From: Alistipes finegoldii DSM 17242
Lineage (GTDB): Bacteria > Bacteroidota > Bacteroidia > Bacteroidales > Rikenellaceae
DNA: 64,000 nt
Assembly (NCBI RefSeq): GCF_000265365.1
Contig: NC_018011.1
Span: 186,001 to 250,000 of the forward strand
Direction: 5' to 3'
The notes under the pieces were generated by a model. That model searched no databases. It saw nothing but the letters and a program-made list of their open reading frames with translations, and had not been told where the DNA came from. Shown here piece after piece: positions 50,250 through 59,073 of the stretch. The translations under genes and the position numbers were made by a program. Each line of letters begins with the position of its first letter. Position 1 is the first letter of the stretch.

Positions 50250-52757
50250 TTATACAGCTCCATTCGTAAGAAGTTTTTTAATCGTGAGATCTATCTGTGG
50301 ATCATCGAGTAGTAGAATGTCAAGGCTTGTGCCTCTAAAGTCTATTCCGTCCGATATAGTTACTGTCCAATCATAGTCCTCATATTGTTCGTCTTCATAA
50401 ACTACGTACTCTCTATGGAAAAAACCATGGCCCGTAAAACGATCTCCCCAGCCGCCCGGTATTGGGTAGACCCTGATCTTTTGTTCGTTGTTTTTGAACT
50501 TTAGAGTCAGAGTCGTTTCCAGAGGTGTTACCAACCCGTTAATTAATGGAAGTTCGAGAGGGTTGGGAGGATAGTGACCCCATGTATACCCATTAAGTCC
50601 AGTTATAAAGTCGAAAGCTATTGGAGCCGTAATCTCGAATCCGGAGCCGACATAATCCAATGGTGTACTTGTGCGGATTCGTAGGCAAAGGTTAATATCT
50701 TTATAGTAAGACCCTCGTCTAATCCCTTCATAAGTTATATAGCAGTCCGGATCGATAATCAGGTCAGCATTCCATGTGCAATCTGTTTTCGAGATGGTGT
50801 TGGTCACGGTCTTGGTTACGAGTATGCTGCCTGTATCATCGCTTACAGTGATTGTGTAAGGGAGAGTTCCGCTTTTCAGAGGGACGAAAACTATGGGAAG
50901 TTGAACTTTTCCTGCTGCTGTGGTTTGTCGATATACCATGCGGTGAGTTTCTTCTGACCCGCTCCAAGTCTTTTCAGTCGAGTCAAAAGTTGCGTTGCGA
51001 AGGAAAATGCCATCGCCTTCCTTGCATTCGAGAGCAATATTGAGTACCGGGTGCGATTCGGTATCCTGCACGGTAATAGTGTTCCTGTTGAGCATATAGG
51101 TTTGGTTTTGATTCGTTTCCGAGGTTGTAATTGCAGCGGTTTCAAATCGGATAGTATAGGAACCTGTTTTATTCACGGGAAAGATACCGGTAATGGAAGT
51201 TTTTGTTGAAGCTGTCACTTGTCCGACAGCAGTCCCCGTTTCATCATCATAGACACCTGCAAAGTTTTTGATGACTGCTTCTGTGCTATTAATAACATAT
51301 CTTACTGACCTGTTTGAAGCTGCTGTTTCGATGCAGATATTTTTTTCTGGGTCTGACGCGTCGATCCAACCGGCTTGGGGATTAGTTGCTGAAAGTGTAA
51401 AGGATGCTTTGGGGGAGGAGCATCGTACTGTCGCCTTGTACCCGAAGCGTGTTGTTGCATCTACGGAGGCAAGTGTTTGATACTGATTTTCGGCCACCAT
51501 ATATTTTGCATCCATGTGCTGTTGAATCGTTGATGCTGTACTCAGGTATGCTGTCGGGATATAGGCTCTATATTTCATGGTTGCAGTAGTGCCGGAGATA
51601 TTGCCGGTGGGGATCATCAAAGCGTCGGATGATCTAATATTTTCCCAAGTTCCATTTTTGAAAGCTTGAAGTTGTCCGCCTTTGCTCTCCAGTAGCGTTC
51701 CGACATTCAGCGTGGGGAAGCAGGCTTCGGCCAATTCGGTGGCATCGGTTGCCGTATAGCTGACAGTCCCCAGATCATAATAGCCATTTCCGCCACCCGC
51801 TGGAATGATCTGCTGGCTTATCGGATAATACGTAGCCTCTGTAGATGTCACACGGGCATCCATTTCCGAATAGATCGTAATATTGTAGAGCGTGCGTGTA
51901 TTGCGCTTGAGGGTAAATGACGACGGCGAGCCGTTGCCGAGATAGAGCCGTAGCGTAAAAAGACGACCGTCGGTATGGCTGCAATTCAGCTCCATGTATG
52001 TTGCGGCAGCCGGTGCATTATCCTTTGTGCGATCTTTCTCGGTAGTAATGAACGGTACATCGGGTTGGCAATTTTCGAAGATGTAGGTTTGATCGGATGC
52101 TGTTGTGCCATTTAAGGAGTAATATGCTGTCGTACCCGTACATAGCGCCGCATTGGTGTATTCCCCTGACGCCGGAGTTGCAAGAGTCGTTGTCGAAGGA
52201 ACATTGTGCAGGCGATACGACAGCAGCCTACAATCGGGGAAGGAACTTGCAATAGAAAAATTGAAGGCGACATAAGCGTATGTTCTTTTCAGCGGCAGAT
52301 TTATATTTGTTCCAGCGGTTGTGCTTAGTTCGCCCATGTATGTCATAACGGCATTATTATAGGTGTCGATATCGAGCTGAGCAAGTGTCGTTGTGTGCAA
52401 CGTAGATACATCTGCATTTCCGAGATCTTTTCCTGCATTTCCGATTGCCACGATGTGATAATTCCCGGCGATAATCTGCATGGTGGCCACAGAAACGGAT
52501 GTGTAGTACTTATGGTATGAAAAGAGGTTGTTCCAGATAAAAACATTGAGGTCTTTAATGGTGGTGCTTTCTGCTACCGAATCATCGACGCTTCCCGTAG
52601 CTCTTGTAGTTAAAATCGGGTCCGGAGTGGTATTGAATCGGAGGTATACACTTTCTTGGATTTCCAAAGATAAATTGGTGTCCTGCTCACAAGACGTTAG
52701 AAATGCTCCAAAAGCAATTAAAACCGATAATTTGAGATATTTCTTAATGGAGATCAT
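50250..52757 (-). CDS. Fimbrial-type lipoprotein (DUF4906/Mfa-like)
   Basis: An 835-residue lipoprotein: signal LSVLIAFGAFLTSCEQDT with Cys anchor. The first 330 residues (YLRFNTTPDPILTTRATG, LNVFIWNNLFSYHKYYTS, RTLYNITIYSEMDARVTS) resemble FimB/Mfa2-like and DUF4906 fimbrial proteins; the rest is beta-rich with probable Ig-like repeats. It may be a tip or anchor protein. The next minus-strand gene lies 190 bases upstream; a long inverted repeat there (AGAGTATCTCTT near 52794) may act on expression. Confidence 0.7.
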   Translation of the reverse strand: MISIKKYLKLSVLIAFGAFLTSCEQDTNLSLEIQESVYLRFNTTPDPILTTRATGSVDDSVAESTTIKDLNVFIWNNLFSYHKYYTSVSVATMQIIAGNYHIVAIGNAGKDLGNADVSTLHTTTLAQLDIDTYNNAVMTYMGELSTTAGTNINLPLKRTYAYVAFNFSIASSFPDCRLLSYRLHNVPSTTTLATPASGEYTNAALCTGTTAYYSLNGTTASDQTYIFENCQPDVPFITTEKDRTKDNAPAAATYMELNCSHTDGRLFTLRLYLGNGSPSSFTLKRNTRTLYNITIYSEMDARVTSTEATYYPISQQIIPAGGGNGYYDLGTVSYTATDATELAEACFPTLNVGTLLESKGGQLQAFKNGTWENIRSSDALMIPTGNISGTTATMKYRAYIPTAYLSTASTIQQHMDAKYMVAENQYQTLASVDATTRFGYKATVRCSSPKASFTLSATNPQAGWIDASDPEKNICIETAASNRSVRYVINSTEAVIKNFAGVYDDETGTAVGQVTASTKTSITGIFPVNKTGSYTIRFETAAITTSETNQNQTYMLNRNTITVQDTESHPVLNIALECKEGDGIFLRNATFDSTEKTWSGSEETHRMVYRQTTAAGKVQLPIVFVPLKSGTLPYTITVSDDTGSILVTKTVTNTISKTDCTWNADLIIDPDCYITYEGIRRGSYYKDINLCLRIRTSTPLDYVGSGFEITAPIAFDFITGLNGYTWGHYPPNPLELPLINGLVTPLETTLTLKFKNNEQKIRVYPIPGGWGDRFTGHGFFHREYVVYEDEQYEDYDWTVTISDGIDFRGTSLDILLLDDPQIDLTIKKLLTNGAV

Positions 52758-52948
52758 TACGTTTTATTTTTATGAGATTTAATAAAAAACAGAGTATCTC
52801 TTGTCACGAAATTTATTCAACCCTTTTTCAACTAAATCAAGAAAGAGATACCCTGTTGTGGTAAAATGGCAGTTATTAGTCGTCTACATAACTTTTATAG
52901 ACGGGTTTATTAATAGATGGTTTGATTATTCATGGCGGTGTTTCGATT

Positions 52949-54277
52949 CTATTTCATCATTGTAATATCCGGCGGTAAATAGTATTTCGTGTTGGCCGAC
53001 TCTATGTATCTGTCGTTATAGTGGAATTTGAAACCCGGATTGTCGCCGGGGCGTATCGAGACGGAGAATTTTTCGTCGCAGCGCCAGAGGTAGGTCGAGT
53101 TCCTCGCTCCTTTGGTGATCGTCGGCATTGCTGTCGATCTCTGTCCGACGGGCGGGATCTTCGACCTATCGAGTCGGTATTCCTCATAATAGAACTTCAC
53201 CGGCTCGGAAGCCTTGTAATCGGTCGAATACTGCGTGCGGTAATCGTAGGCTACCTTCGGTACGGGACGTCCGCCTTCCATGACGAGATACTGAAATTCT
53301 ATCCGGGCGATTCCCTGCCGGGTTATGTTCACTGTCCGGGGCTTGAGTCTGACTTCAAGCCGCGTGATGCAGTCGCGCGAGAGCTGGAGTGCATAAGTCG
53401 CCTCGTTGGATAGGAGCTGCCCGGTGCTGTCATACCAGCCGGCCGGTTCGAAGTTGAACAACTCCTCGTTCACCAGTGCGAGCGTTACCTTTTCACCTTC
53501 AGTATTGTGCTCTCCGGCTCCCTCGATGGTGAAACAACCCTCGACGCTGCTGGTCACGACTATGTTCTTCACGACGTCCATGTATGCGCGTGCTTTTGCC
53601 GATGTCTTGCCTGCTGTGACCTCGAATTCGAGGATCTGCTCGCCGATCTCTTCGGGTGCATACTCGAATGTCGCATCCGCATCGACGGGGTAGGCCTGCC
53701 CGTTCACGGCATAGCCGTTCCGGAAGATTTTGCCTTTGCCCTGACTGAGGGTCGGTGTTACGACGAATTTCCCGTCTGCGCCCGGCACACCTTGAATGTG
53801 GAGCAGCACCGGAATCCGGGCATCGGCCGCGGGGTTTACGATCTTCGCTTCGCAGACAGCTTCGGCCGTGATTTCTGATGGCGCTGTTACCGTCACCTTC
53901 AGGTCTTGCTGTTCGCTGACTTCGCCATCAGGGGACTTGGCCTGAAAACTTACGAGCAGATCTCCCGCTTGGGCCGGGGTAATTACAAGGCGTGCATGCT
54001 TGGCCGCGAGCTGCACCCATTGGCCGGACGTGTCCATGTCGCTTCCGTCGAGCATGATTGCGGCCTGCCCCTGGCGGATAAACGCCGAGAGGGAGAAGTT
54101 CCCGCCCACACCTTCCTGAGCAACGGTCAGCGTGAGGCTTACGGCCTGTCCCAGTTCACAGACCGTTGCGACGGTAGACAGGGATAATTGCGGCTTCGGC
54201 TCGACGATCCGGTATTTCGACGGGGAGCATCCGGCCGATACGAACAGCGCCAATGCGTAAAATAAGGTCGTTCTCAT
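52949..54277 (-). CDS. Ig-like repeat lipoprotein, TraQ-like paralogue 1
   Basis: A 442-residue lipoprotein (signal ALALFVSAGCSPSKYR). After YRIVEPKPQLSLSTVATV come Ig-like units of the form QAVSLTLTVAQEGVGGNFSL then DGSDMDTSGQWVQL, repeated about every 95 residues. This matches the pattern of TraQ/DUF3872 but is longer than TraQ (about 150). A C-terminal segment (residues 325-440) is unique to it. It ends in a distinct module with YRTQYSTDYKASEPVKFYYE. Surface location is inferred. Confidence 0.65.
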   Translation of the reverse strand: MRTTLFYALALFVSAGCSPSKYRIVEPKPQLSLSTVATVCELGQAVSLTLTVAQEGVGGNFSLSAFIRQGQAAIMLDGSDMDTSGQWVQLAAKHARLVITPAQAGDLLVSFQAKSPDGEVSEQQDLKVTVTAPSEITAEAVCEAKIVNPAADARIPVLLHIQGVPGADGKFVVTPTLSQGKGKIFRNGYAVNGQAYPVDADATFEYAPEEIGEQILEFEVTAGKTSAKARAYMDVVKNIVVTSSVEGCFTIEGAGEHNTEGEKVTLALVNEELFNFEPAGWYDSTGQLLSNEATYALQLSRDCITRLEVRLKPRTVNITRQGIARIEFQYLVMEGGRPVPKVAYDYRTQYSTDYKASEPVKFYYEEYRLDRSKIPPVGQRSTAMPTITKGARNSTYLWRCDEKFSVSIRPGDNPGFKFHYNDRYIESANTKYYLPPDITMMK

Positions 54278-54284
54278 GGTGTCG

Positions 54285-55001
54285 TCAGTTTGTTACGATG
54301 ATCTCAAGAGTCTTGAATTGGGTGGTATATCCGTCCGTTGCCGAGAACTGGAGACGGTGCATGCCCCGCTCGGCGGCAGTGTAGTAGAGCGGCTGTTCGC
54401 TATTGGCCGGCACGGAGAACGCTTCGGCCGGGGTGACGGCCACGGCTCCGTACTGGAGCGTGCCGCTGCCTGCCAGTTGCGTGTAGGTTACGGGGATCGC
54501 CCCTGTCCATCCGGATTTTGTGAGGAGCATCGTCAGCTCGATCCGCTCGGTGACGGATGCCGTTTCGGGGTATTCGACTTCCAGTGCGAGTGCGGGACTC
54601 TTCTGAACGTTGAAGTTTATGAAGCTGCGGCCGGACTGCTCGCCCTCTTTGGTTTTGACCTCGAAGGATATGCGCAGCGGCCCGGCCAGCGTCGGCGTGA
54701 GCGTCAGGATCTCCGTAGTGTTGGACATCGACGCCCATGTGCCGTCGGTCGGGAGGTCGCTGCCCTGCATCGAGAGCTCGCAGGCCCCTTCGCTGAGTAC
54801 GGCCGAGAGCTGAAATTCCCCGTCGTACCCCTGCTGCGAGACCTTGAGCTGGAGATACGCCGGCTGGTTGATGATGTAGACGTCCTGCAAGGCCGTCACT
54901 TCGAGCGTCGGCCGAGGCTCGGTGATCCGATATTCGGATTTTCCGCAACCGAAGGCTGCCATGGCCCAGAGGTATAGGAGTGTCGTTCTGAAAAGTTTCA
55001 T
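54285..55001 (-). CDS. Ig-like repeat lipoprotein, TraQ-like paralogue 2
   Basis: A 238-residue relative of the previous protein. Signal [20 protein letters not shown]; then [20 protein letters not shown] and [20 protein letters not shown]. It has two Ig-like units. It begins 19 bases from the next paralogue's stop and ends seven bases before the previous gene, so the three genes form a unit. Confidence 0.65.
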
Positions 55002-55020
55002 AGGGTAGTCGTTTGAATTA

Positions 55021-56364
55021 TCACAGCTCTTCCGTCTGCAAGTCTCGGACGGGATATGTCCGGTTGTCGGGTTCGTAGAGGAAAAAATATATTCGTTCGA
55101 ATTGTGTGAGACTGATTGCCCAAAGGTGTGATCCGTCCGCGGCAGTGGAGGATATGTAATGCTCGTTGGCTTTTAGTTTTCGGCCACCTATCAAGCTCAG
55201 ACATCGTTGTACTTCGTCCAGATTTTGACGTATCAAATACATTTGTCCCGCAGCTGGCTGGTACCATTTGCCCGGATTATCTTTATCGTAGTTGTAACAT
55301 TTTTCGGTGAACTCGATTTTCCGCATAACGTCTTTGGCATTGAGTAATGCCTCTGTGTTTTTTCGGCCGTTATAATCAAATTTGGCTTCTCTCCAGTCCT
55401 GAATGACCATGAGATCAGGCACGTTCGTGAATTTATCCCCGCCCCAATCTCCGATAACGGGATCCGGGGCCATCAGAAACCTGCATTCCTCCGTGATGAT
55501 TGCGACACCTTCAGCTTGTTCTTTCCATTCTTGGTGCCATGCCGAACTTGGGTAGTAGAGTGAATTGCAGTAAATATATACGCCGGGCTCGGGATTCGTG
55601 AGGCTTCCGTTAATCCCCTTGACTTCGACTTCGATGTCCACTTCGGAAACACTGATGTCGTCCTTTACTATGCAGTGGATTTTGTGTAAGCCGGTTTCAT
55701 GGGGCTGGTATGAGAGCATATTATGGGAGTCTGCAGGGCAGTAGAACCGATTTCCGGCACTGCCGTCTTCGAGTATGAAAAATCCGTTGCCTTCAGTTGA
55801 CAGTTGTACGAAAAAGTCACCGGCATAATTCTCTTTGGTTGCTGTTAAAATAAATTTGCACTGCTGTTCCAAATTGATTGTCGGGGTGATACATTCGACA
55901 TTCGTTATGATTTCCGCAGTATTGACACTCACTGCATAAATTCTTTTTTCGACCTTTGTCCCGTCGGCCGAGATTGCATAGATACCGAAGTTGAACGGCT
56001 GTTTGGCCGTCGCCCCGGCTTGGGGCGTAATTTTCAGGTGGAGCACCTTCGAGGAGAACTCCTCGTTGACGATCTCGTAGGGAATCTGCTGTTCGGCTTG
56101 CCATTGCAGTTCATGGCCGTCTACTGTTGCCACGGCCTTACCTCCGTTGCAGGAGGTGTTCAACAGGAAATAGTCTGCTGCCGGATTCTTTTCGGTGATT
56201 GTCAGTGTTGCCTCGATTACTTCGCCTAACTCGTATTCTCGGCTCTGGTAATCGAGTGCCATGCTGATCGTAGATTCCGGGCTGAGAGTCTCCGGTTCTG
56301 TGGAGTCTTTGCTGCATGCGATGGTAATAACAAGCAGTAAGGATAGAATAATTCGTATTTTCAT
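55021..56364 (-). CDS. Ig-like repeat lipoprotein, TraQ-like paralogue 3
   Basis: A 447-residue lipoprotein (signal [20 protein letters not shown]). Repeat units such as [20 protein letters not shown] recur; the C-terminal 180 residues (from [20 protein letters not shown]) form a different domain containing [20 protein letters not shown], like FISUMP/fibrobacter-major-paralogous surface domains. Function unknown; probably surface exposed. Confidence 0.65.
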
Positions 56365-56386
56365 GGCACAATGTATTTGGTGAAAG

Positions 56387-56461
56387 TGCCGCCGGTGGGA
56401 CTCAAACCCACAACCTCAGCTCCCGATGGGAGGTGTGCTCTTTCAATTGAGCTACGGTGGC
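56387..56461 (-). tRNA. tRNA-like sequence with aberrant anticodon arm
   Basis: Acceptor strands GCCACCG and CGGCGGC pair except for one A-C, the D stem is GCTC/GAGC, and the T arm is GTGGG-TTTGAGT-CCCAC. The anticodon arm is wrong: the middle 25 bases hold CTCCC-ATC-GGGAG, which closes to a three-base loop, and position 33 is not T in any good fold. Alternative folding gives ACCTC/GAGCT with loop CCATCGG (anticodon ATC). It lies inside the ICE between two minus-strand genes and is probably a degenerate or repurposed tRNA. Confidence 0.5.
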
Positions 56462-56499
56462 CAGAATCATCCCCGACAATGCGGGGATGATGAAATAGA

Positions 56500-57570
56500 T
56501 TACTTTCCTACATTCACGTTCTGCGTTGAAAGTGCTTCCCAATTGGCTATGGCGATTGACAGCGTCATGTCTTTACCGGTAAGTCCGTCGAGGTTTACAT
56601 TGAGTTTATATGAACCGTTGCGAAGCATCTTTCCGTCGGTGGTGCCTGTTAGTTCGGTTTCATAGGATAACGGTACTTGGTCGGCCGTGGTCGAGAGATT
56701 TCCATCAGCATCATAGATAGCATCGAGGACTACTTTTATTCGCGATCCCGTAGCGGCTGCGGCCTTCTCGTTGATGTAGAAAAGGTTGTTGTACTTGTAT
56801 GCGTTCGTTTTCGACGCTCCGGTCTTGTCGCAGTAGGCGTCCTGTGCCGAGGTGAAGGAAGAACTTACGGTTGCATATTTGCTCGCCGTCTGGTCAATCA
56901 GATAAGATTTCTCGGCTCCTTTGCTCAATGTAATTTTCTTGATCTCGATACAACCGTTGCCATATTTGCTCCGGAACGCATCCGTCATGGTGGTCTGAAT
57001 CTCGACCTTCGCCACGACGCGCTTCACGGTCATGGTTACGGACGTTGTCCCTGCTGCGATTTTGGCGGTTGTAGCTCCGGTCATTACGAATCCTCCGGAG
57101 CGCATGGCCTTTGTCGTGACGTTTGCGTAGGTGCCGTTGTAGGAGGCGATGTCGCTCTCCAACTCTTCGAGCAGCTTGGCCTTGGTGGTGATGTTATCCG
57201 CTATGTTACGGTTAATAACGACATAGAAATCACACGAGGCATCGGCGCTCACGCCCGGAAGTACGAACTTGATCGGCGTCGTGGTCGAGCCGTTCATTTC
57301 GGCGGCGGTCAGTACGCGGCGCAGGATTTGCGTGCCCGAGGTGTTGTAGACGATAAGTACGGCGGAGGAGATCGACTTCTCCCAACTTTCGGTAGTGCCG
57401 GAGCCAAAGGCGCGGGTTCCGTCAGCTACACTTTCATTTTTCAGGATAAGTTCGATTTCGCCTTCCTTTCCACCGTTGGTCGGTGTAGGATTAACTTCGT
57501 CTTTCGTGCAGGCTGCAAGCAGCATCGGCATTACCGCGATTGCGGTCAGTTTCATAAAAAATTTTTTCAT
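56500..57570 (-). CDS. Major fimbrillin, FimA/Mfa1-type
   Basis: A 356-residue lipoprotein prepilin: signal AVMPMLLAACTKDEVNPTPT, then GEIELILKNESVADGTRAFG and SSAVLIVYNTSGTQILRRV, the N-terminal transthyretin-like domain of P. gingivalis FimA relatives. ASCDFYVVINRNIADNITTK and VKRVVAKVEIQTTM are conserved in the family. These proteins are cleaved at an Arg after lipidation and polymerise by strand exchange. It is the last gene of the fimbrial operon, 46 bases after the Mfa2-like gene. Confidence 0.85.
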   Translation of the reverse strand: MKKFFMKLTAIAVMPMLLAACTKDEVNPTPTNGGKEGEIELILKNESVADGTRAFGSGTTESWEKSISSAVLIVYNTSGTQILRRVLTAAEMNGSTTTPIKFVLPGVSADASCDFYVVINRNIADNITTKAKLLEELESDIASYNGTYANVTTKAMRSGGFVMTGATTAKIAAGTTSVTMTVKRVVAKVEIQTTMTDAFRSKYGNGCIEIKKITLSKGAEKSYLIDQTASKYATVSSSFTSAQDAYCDKTGASKTNAYKYNNLFYINEKAAAATGSRIKVVLDAIYDADGNLSTTADQVPLSYETELTGTTDGKMLRNGSYKLNVNLDGLTGKDMTLSIAIANWEALSTQNVNVGK

Positions 57571-57616
57571 AGAGGATGATTAAAAAATTAAGTGAGAAAA
57601 TAAGTTATTTTCGAGC

Positions 57617-58495
57617 CTATGCTCCGAAATGTTCTTCTTGAATGACTGTTCCTTCCCAGTCGGAGATAATCACCGTCACATTGGCTCCGTTCAGGAGAAT
57701 GCGGATGTCTATCTCGACGTCGTGTCCCGGATTAGGGGCGATCTCTATGTAGCGTTGTATCGTGGCCACAAAGAGTTCATGCCCGTAAATCGAGGTGGGA
57801 TCGTCGGTGTAGATGCCGATTGAGATTGGCGAGTCCGAAGGAAAGTAGGGCGTGTAAAACGATCCCGACATGGTGCCGGCCGCCGGGTCGCGGGCCAGTT
57901 GGGGACGATACATTCTGAAGCCGCCGCAGGGCTTGTTGTCAAAACTCAGAGCGGCGTAGTTGTTCAGCCCGAAATAGAAATCTTCGGGGTTGTTGATGTT
58001 CTGCATCCCTTCGACACGGACGTTGACCTTGTATACGGACTTGAACAGGTCGATGTCGAAGCGCAGCGAGTCGCCCTTTTGGATCGGCGTCTGGATGCGG
58101 TTGAAGAAAAGCGGGTCGGCACCCGTATCCGGGAAGGTGATGGCGGCATCGCCGAGGTTGTCTGCCGATACCGTGGAGCCATGCCCTACGTTCGCAAGCG
58201 TCACAATCCCATATTCTCCATTGGAAATGTAGGTCTGCATGGCTCCGGTATCGGTCAGGAATTCGTCCCGCGTAAGCGTCGTGTCGCGGTACTGCCTGCC
58301 GGTCTTCAGGTCGAAGAAGAACAGGCGCAGGGTCTGCACCTCGTCCATGGTGTCGTGCTCCCCGTCGTTGTAGTTGTAGCGCAGGTATACGATGGCCTTG
58401 CGCTTCACATCGACGTCGATGTCGTCGTGGATCTCGCAGCCGGGGAGAAGGCTTGCGAGCAAAAGTCCTGTGAACAGTATTTGGATAGGTTTCAT
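57617..58495 (-). CDS. FimB/Mfa2-family fimbrial anchor protein
   Basis: A 292-residue lipoprotein (signal FTGLLLASLLPGCEIHDDID). AIVYLRYNYNDGEHDTMDEV, QTLRLFFFDLKTGRQY and GEYGIVTLANVGHGSTV are classic for FimB/Mfa2, which anchors and sets the length of the fimbria. It sits between an ORF6N gene and the fimbrillin gene. Confidence 0.88.
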   Translation of the reverse strand: MKPIQILFTGLLLASLLPGCEIHDDIDVDVKRKAIVYLRYNYNDGEHDTMDEVQTLRLFFFDLKTGRQYRDTTLTRDEFLTDTGAMQTYISNGEYGIVTLANVGHGSTVSADNLGDAAITFPDTGADPLFFNRIQTPIQKGDSLRFDIDLFKSVYKVNVRVEGMQNINNPEDFYFGLNNYAALSFDNKPCGGFRMYRPQLARDPAAGTMSGSFYTPYFPSDSPISIGIYTDDPTSIYGHELFVATIQRYIEIAPNPGHDVEIDIRILLNGANVTVIISDWEGTVIQEEHFGA

Positions 58496-58499
58496 GCTG

Positions 58500-59072
58500 C
58501 TATTTCTTGAATCCGATTTTTTGTGGTTCCTGCCGAATTTGCGGTAGCTTGACGGACAGTGCCCCTATGGCCTCGTAAATTGCGTCGATGTCCTTGCCGA
58601 TGTCTTCGCTCATGTCGTTCATGGCTTTCAGGTTCTCCCGAACTTCATGTTCGATAAGCTGAAGACGGCTGCGCATTTCCGCAAGCTCGGCCGAATGCTG
58701 CGATGCCTGCGTGAGATAGTTGCGCATGGCGACGAATGCCCGCATGATGGCGATATTGACTTGTATCGCAGACCCGCTGCGCAACACACTCGATAACATG
58801 GCAACGCCCATTTCGGTAAAAGCGAACGGCATATACCGAATGCCGCCCTTGTTTGAGGTCACAATTTGTGACCTCAAACTGTCTTTCAAAGAGTTATACT
58901 CTTCGTTCGAAATCTCGAACATAAAATCTTCCGGAAACCGCTCGATATTTCGGCGGACAGCCTGTTTTAAAACTTTCGTCTCTACCTGATAGAGTGCAGC
59001 CAGGTCGAAGTCGAGCATCACCTGCTGTCCACGGATCTCGTAGATCTTATTTTGTATGGTTTGTAGTTCCAT
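58500..59072 (-). CDS. ORF6N-domain protein, paralogue 3
   Basis: A 190-residue protein with IQNKIYEIRGQQVMLDFDLA, AVRRNIERFPEDFMFEISNE and the shared coiled-coil end (RSRLQLIEHEVRENLKAMND, RQEPQKIGFKK). The centre (SLRSQIVTSNKGGIRYMPF) is its own. It is inserted tightly inside the fimbrial operon, four bases from the Mfa2-like gene and one from the OmpA-like gene, so it is probably co-expressed with them. Confidence 0.85.
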   Translation of the reverse strand: MELQTIQNKIYEIRGQQVMLDFDLAALYQVETKVLKQAVRRNIERFPEDFMFEISNEEYNSLKDSLRSQIVTSNKGGIRYMPFAFTEMGVAMLSSVLRSGSAIQVNIAIMRAFVAMRNYLTQASQHSAELAEMRSRLQLIEHEVRENLKAMNDMSEDIGKDIDAIYEAIGALSVKLPQIRQEPQKIGFKK

Positions 59073-59073
59073 C

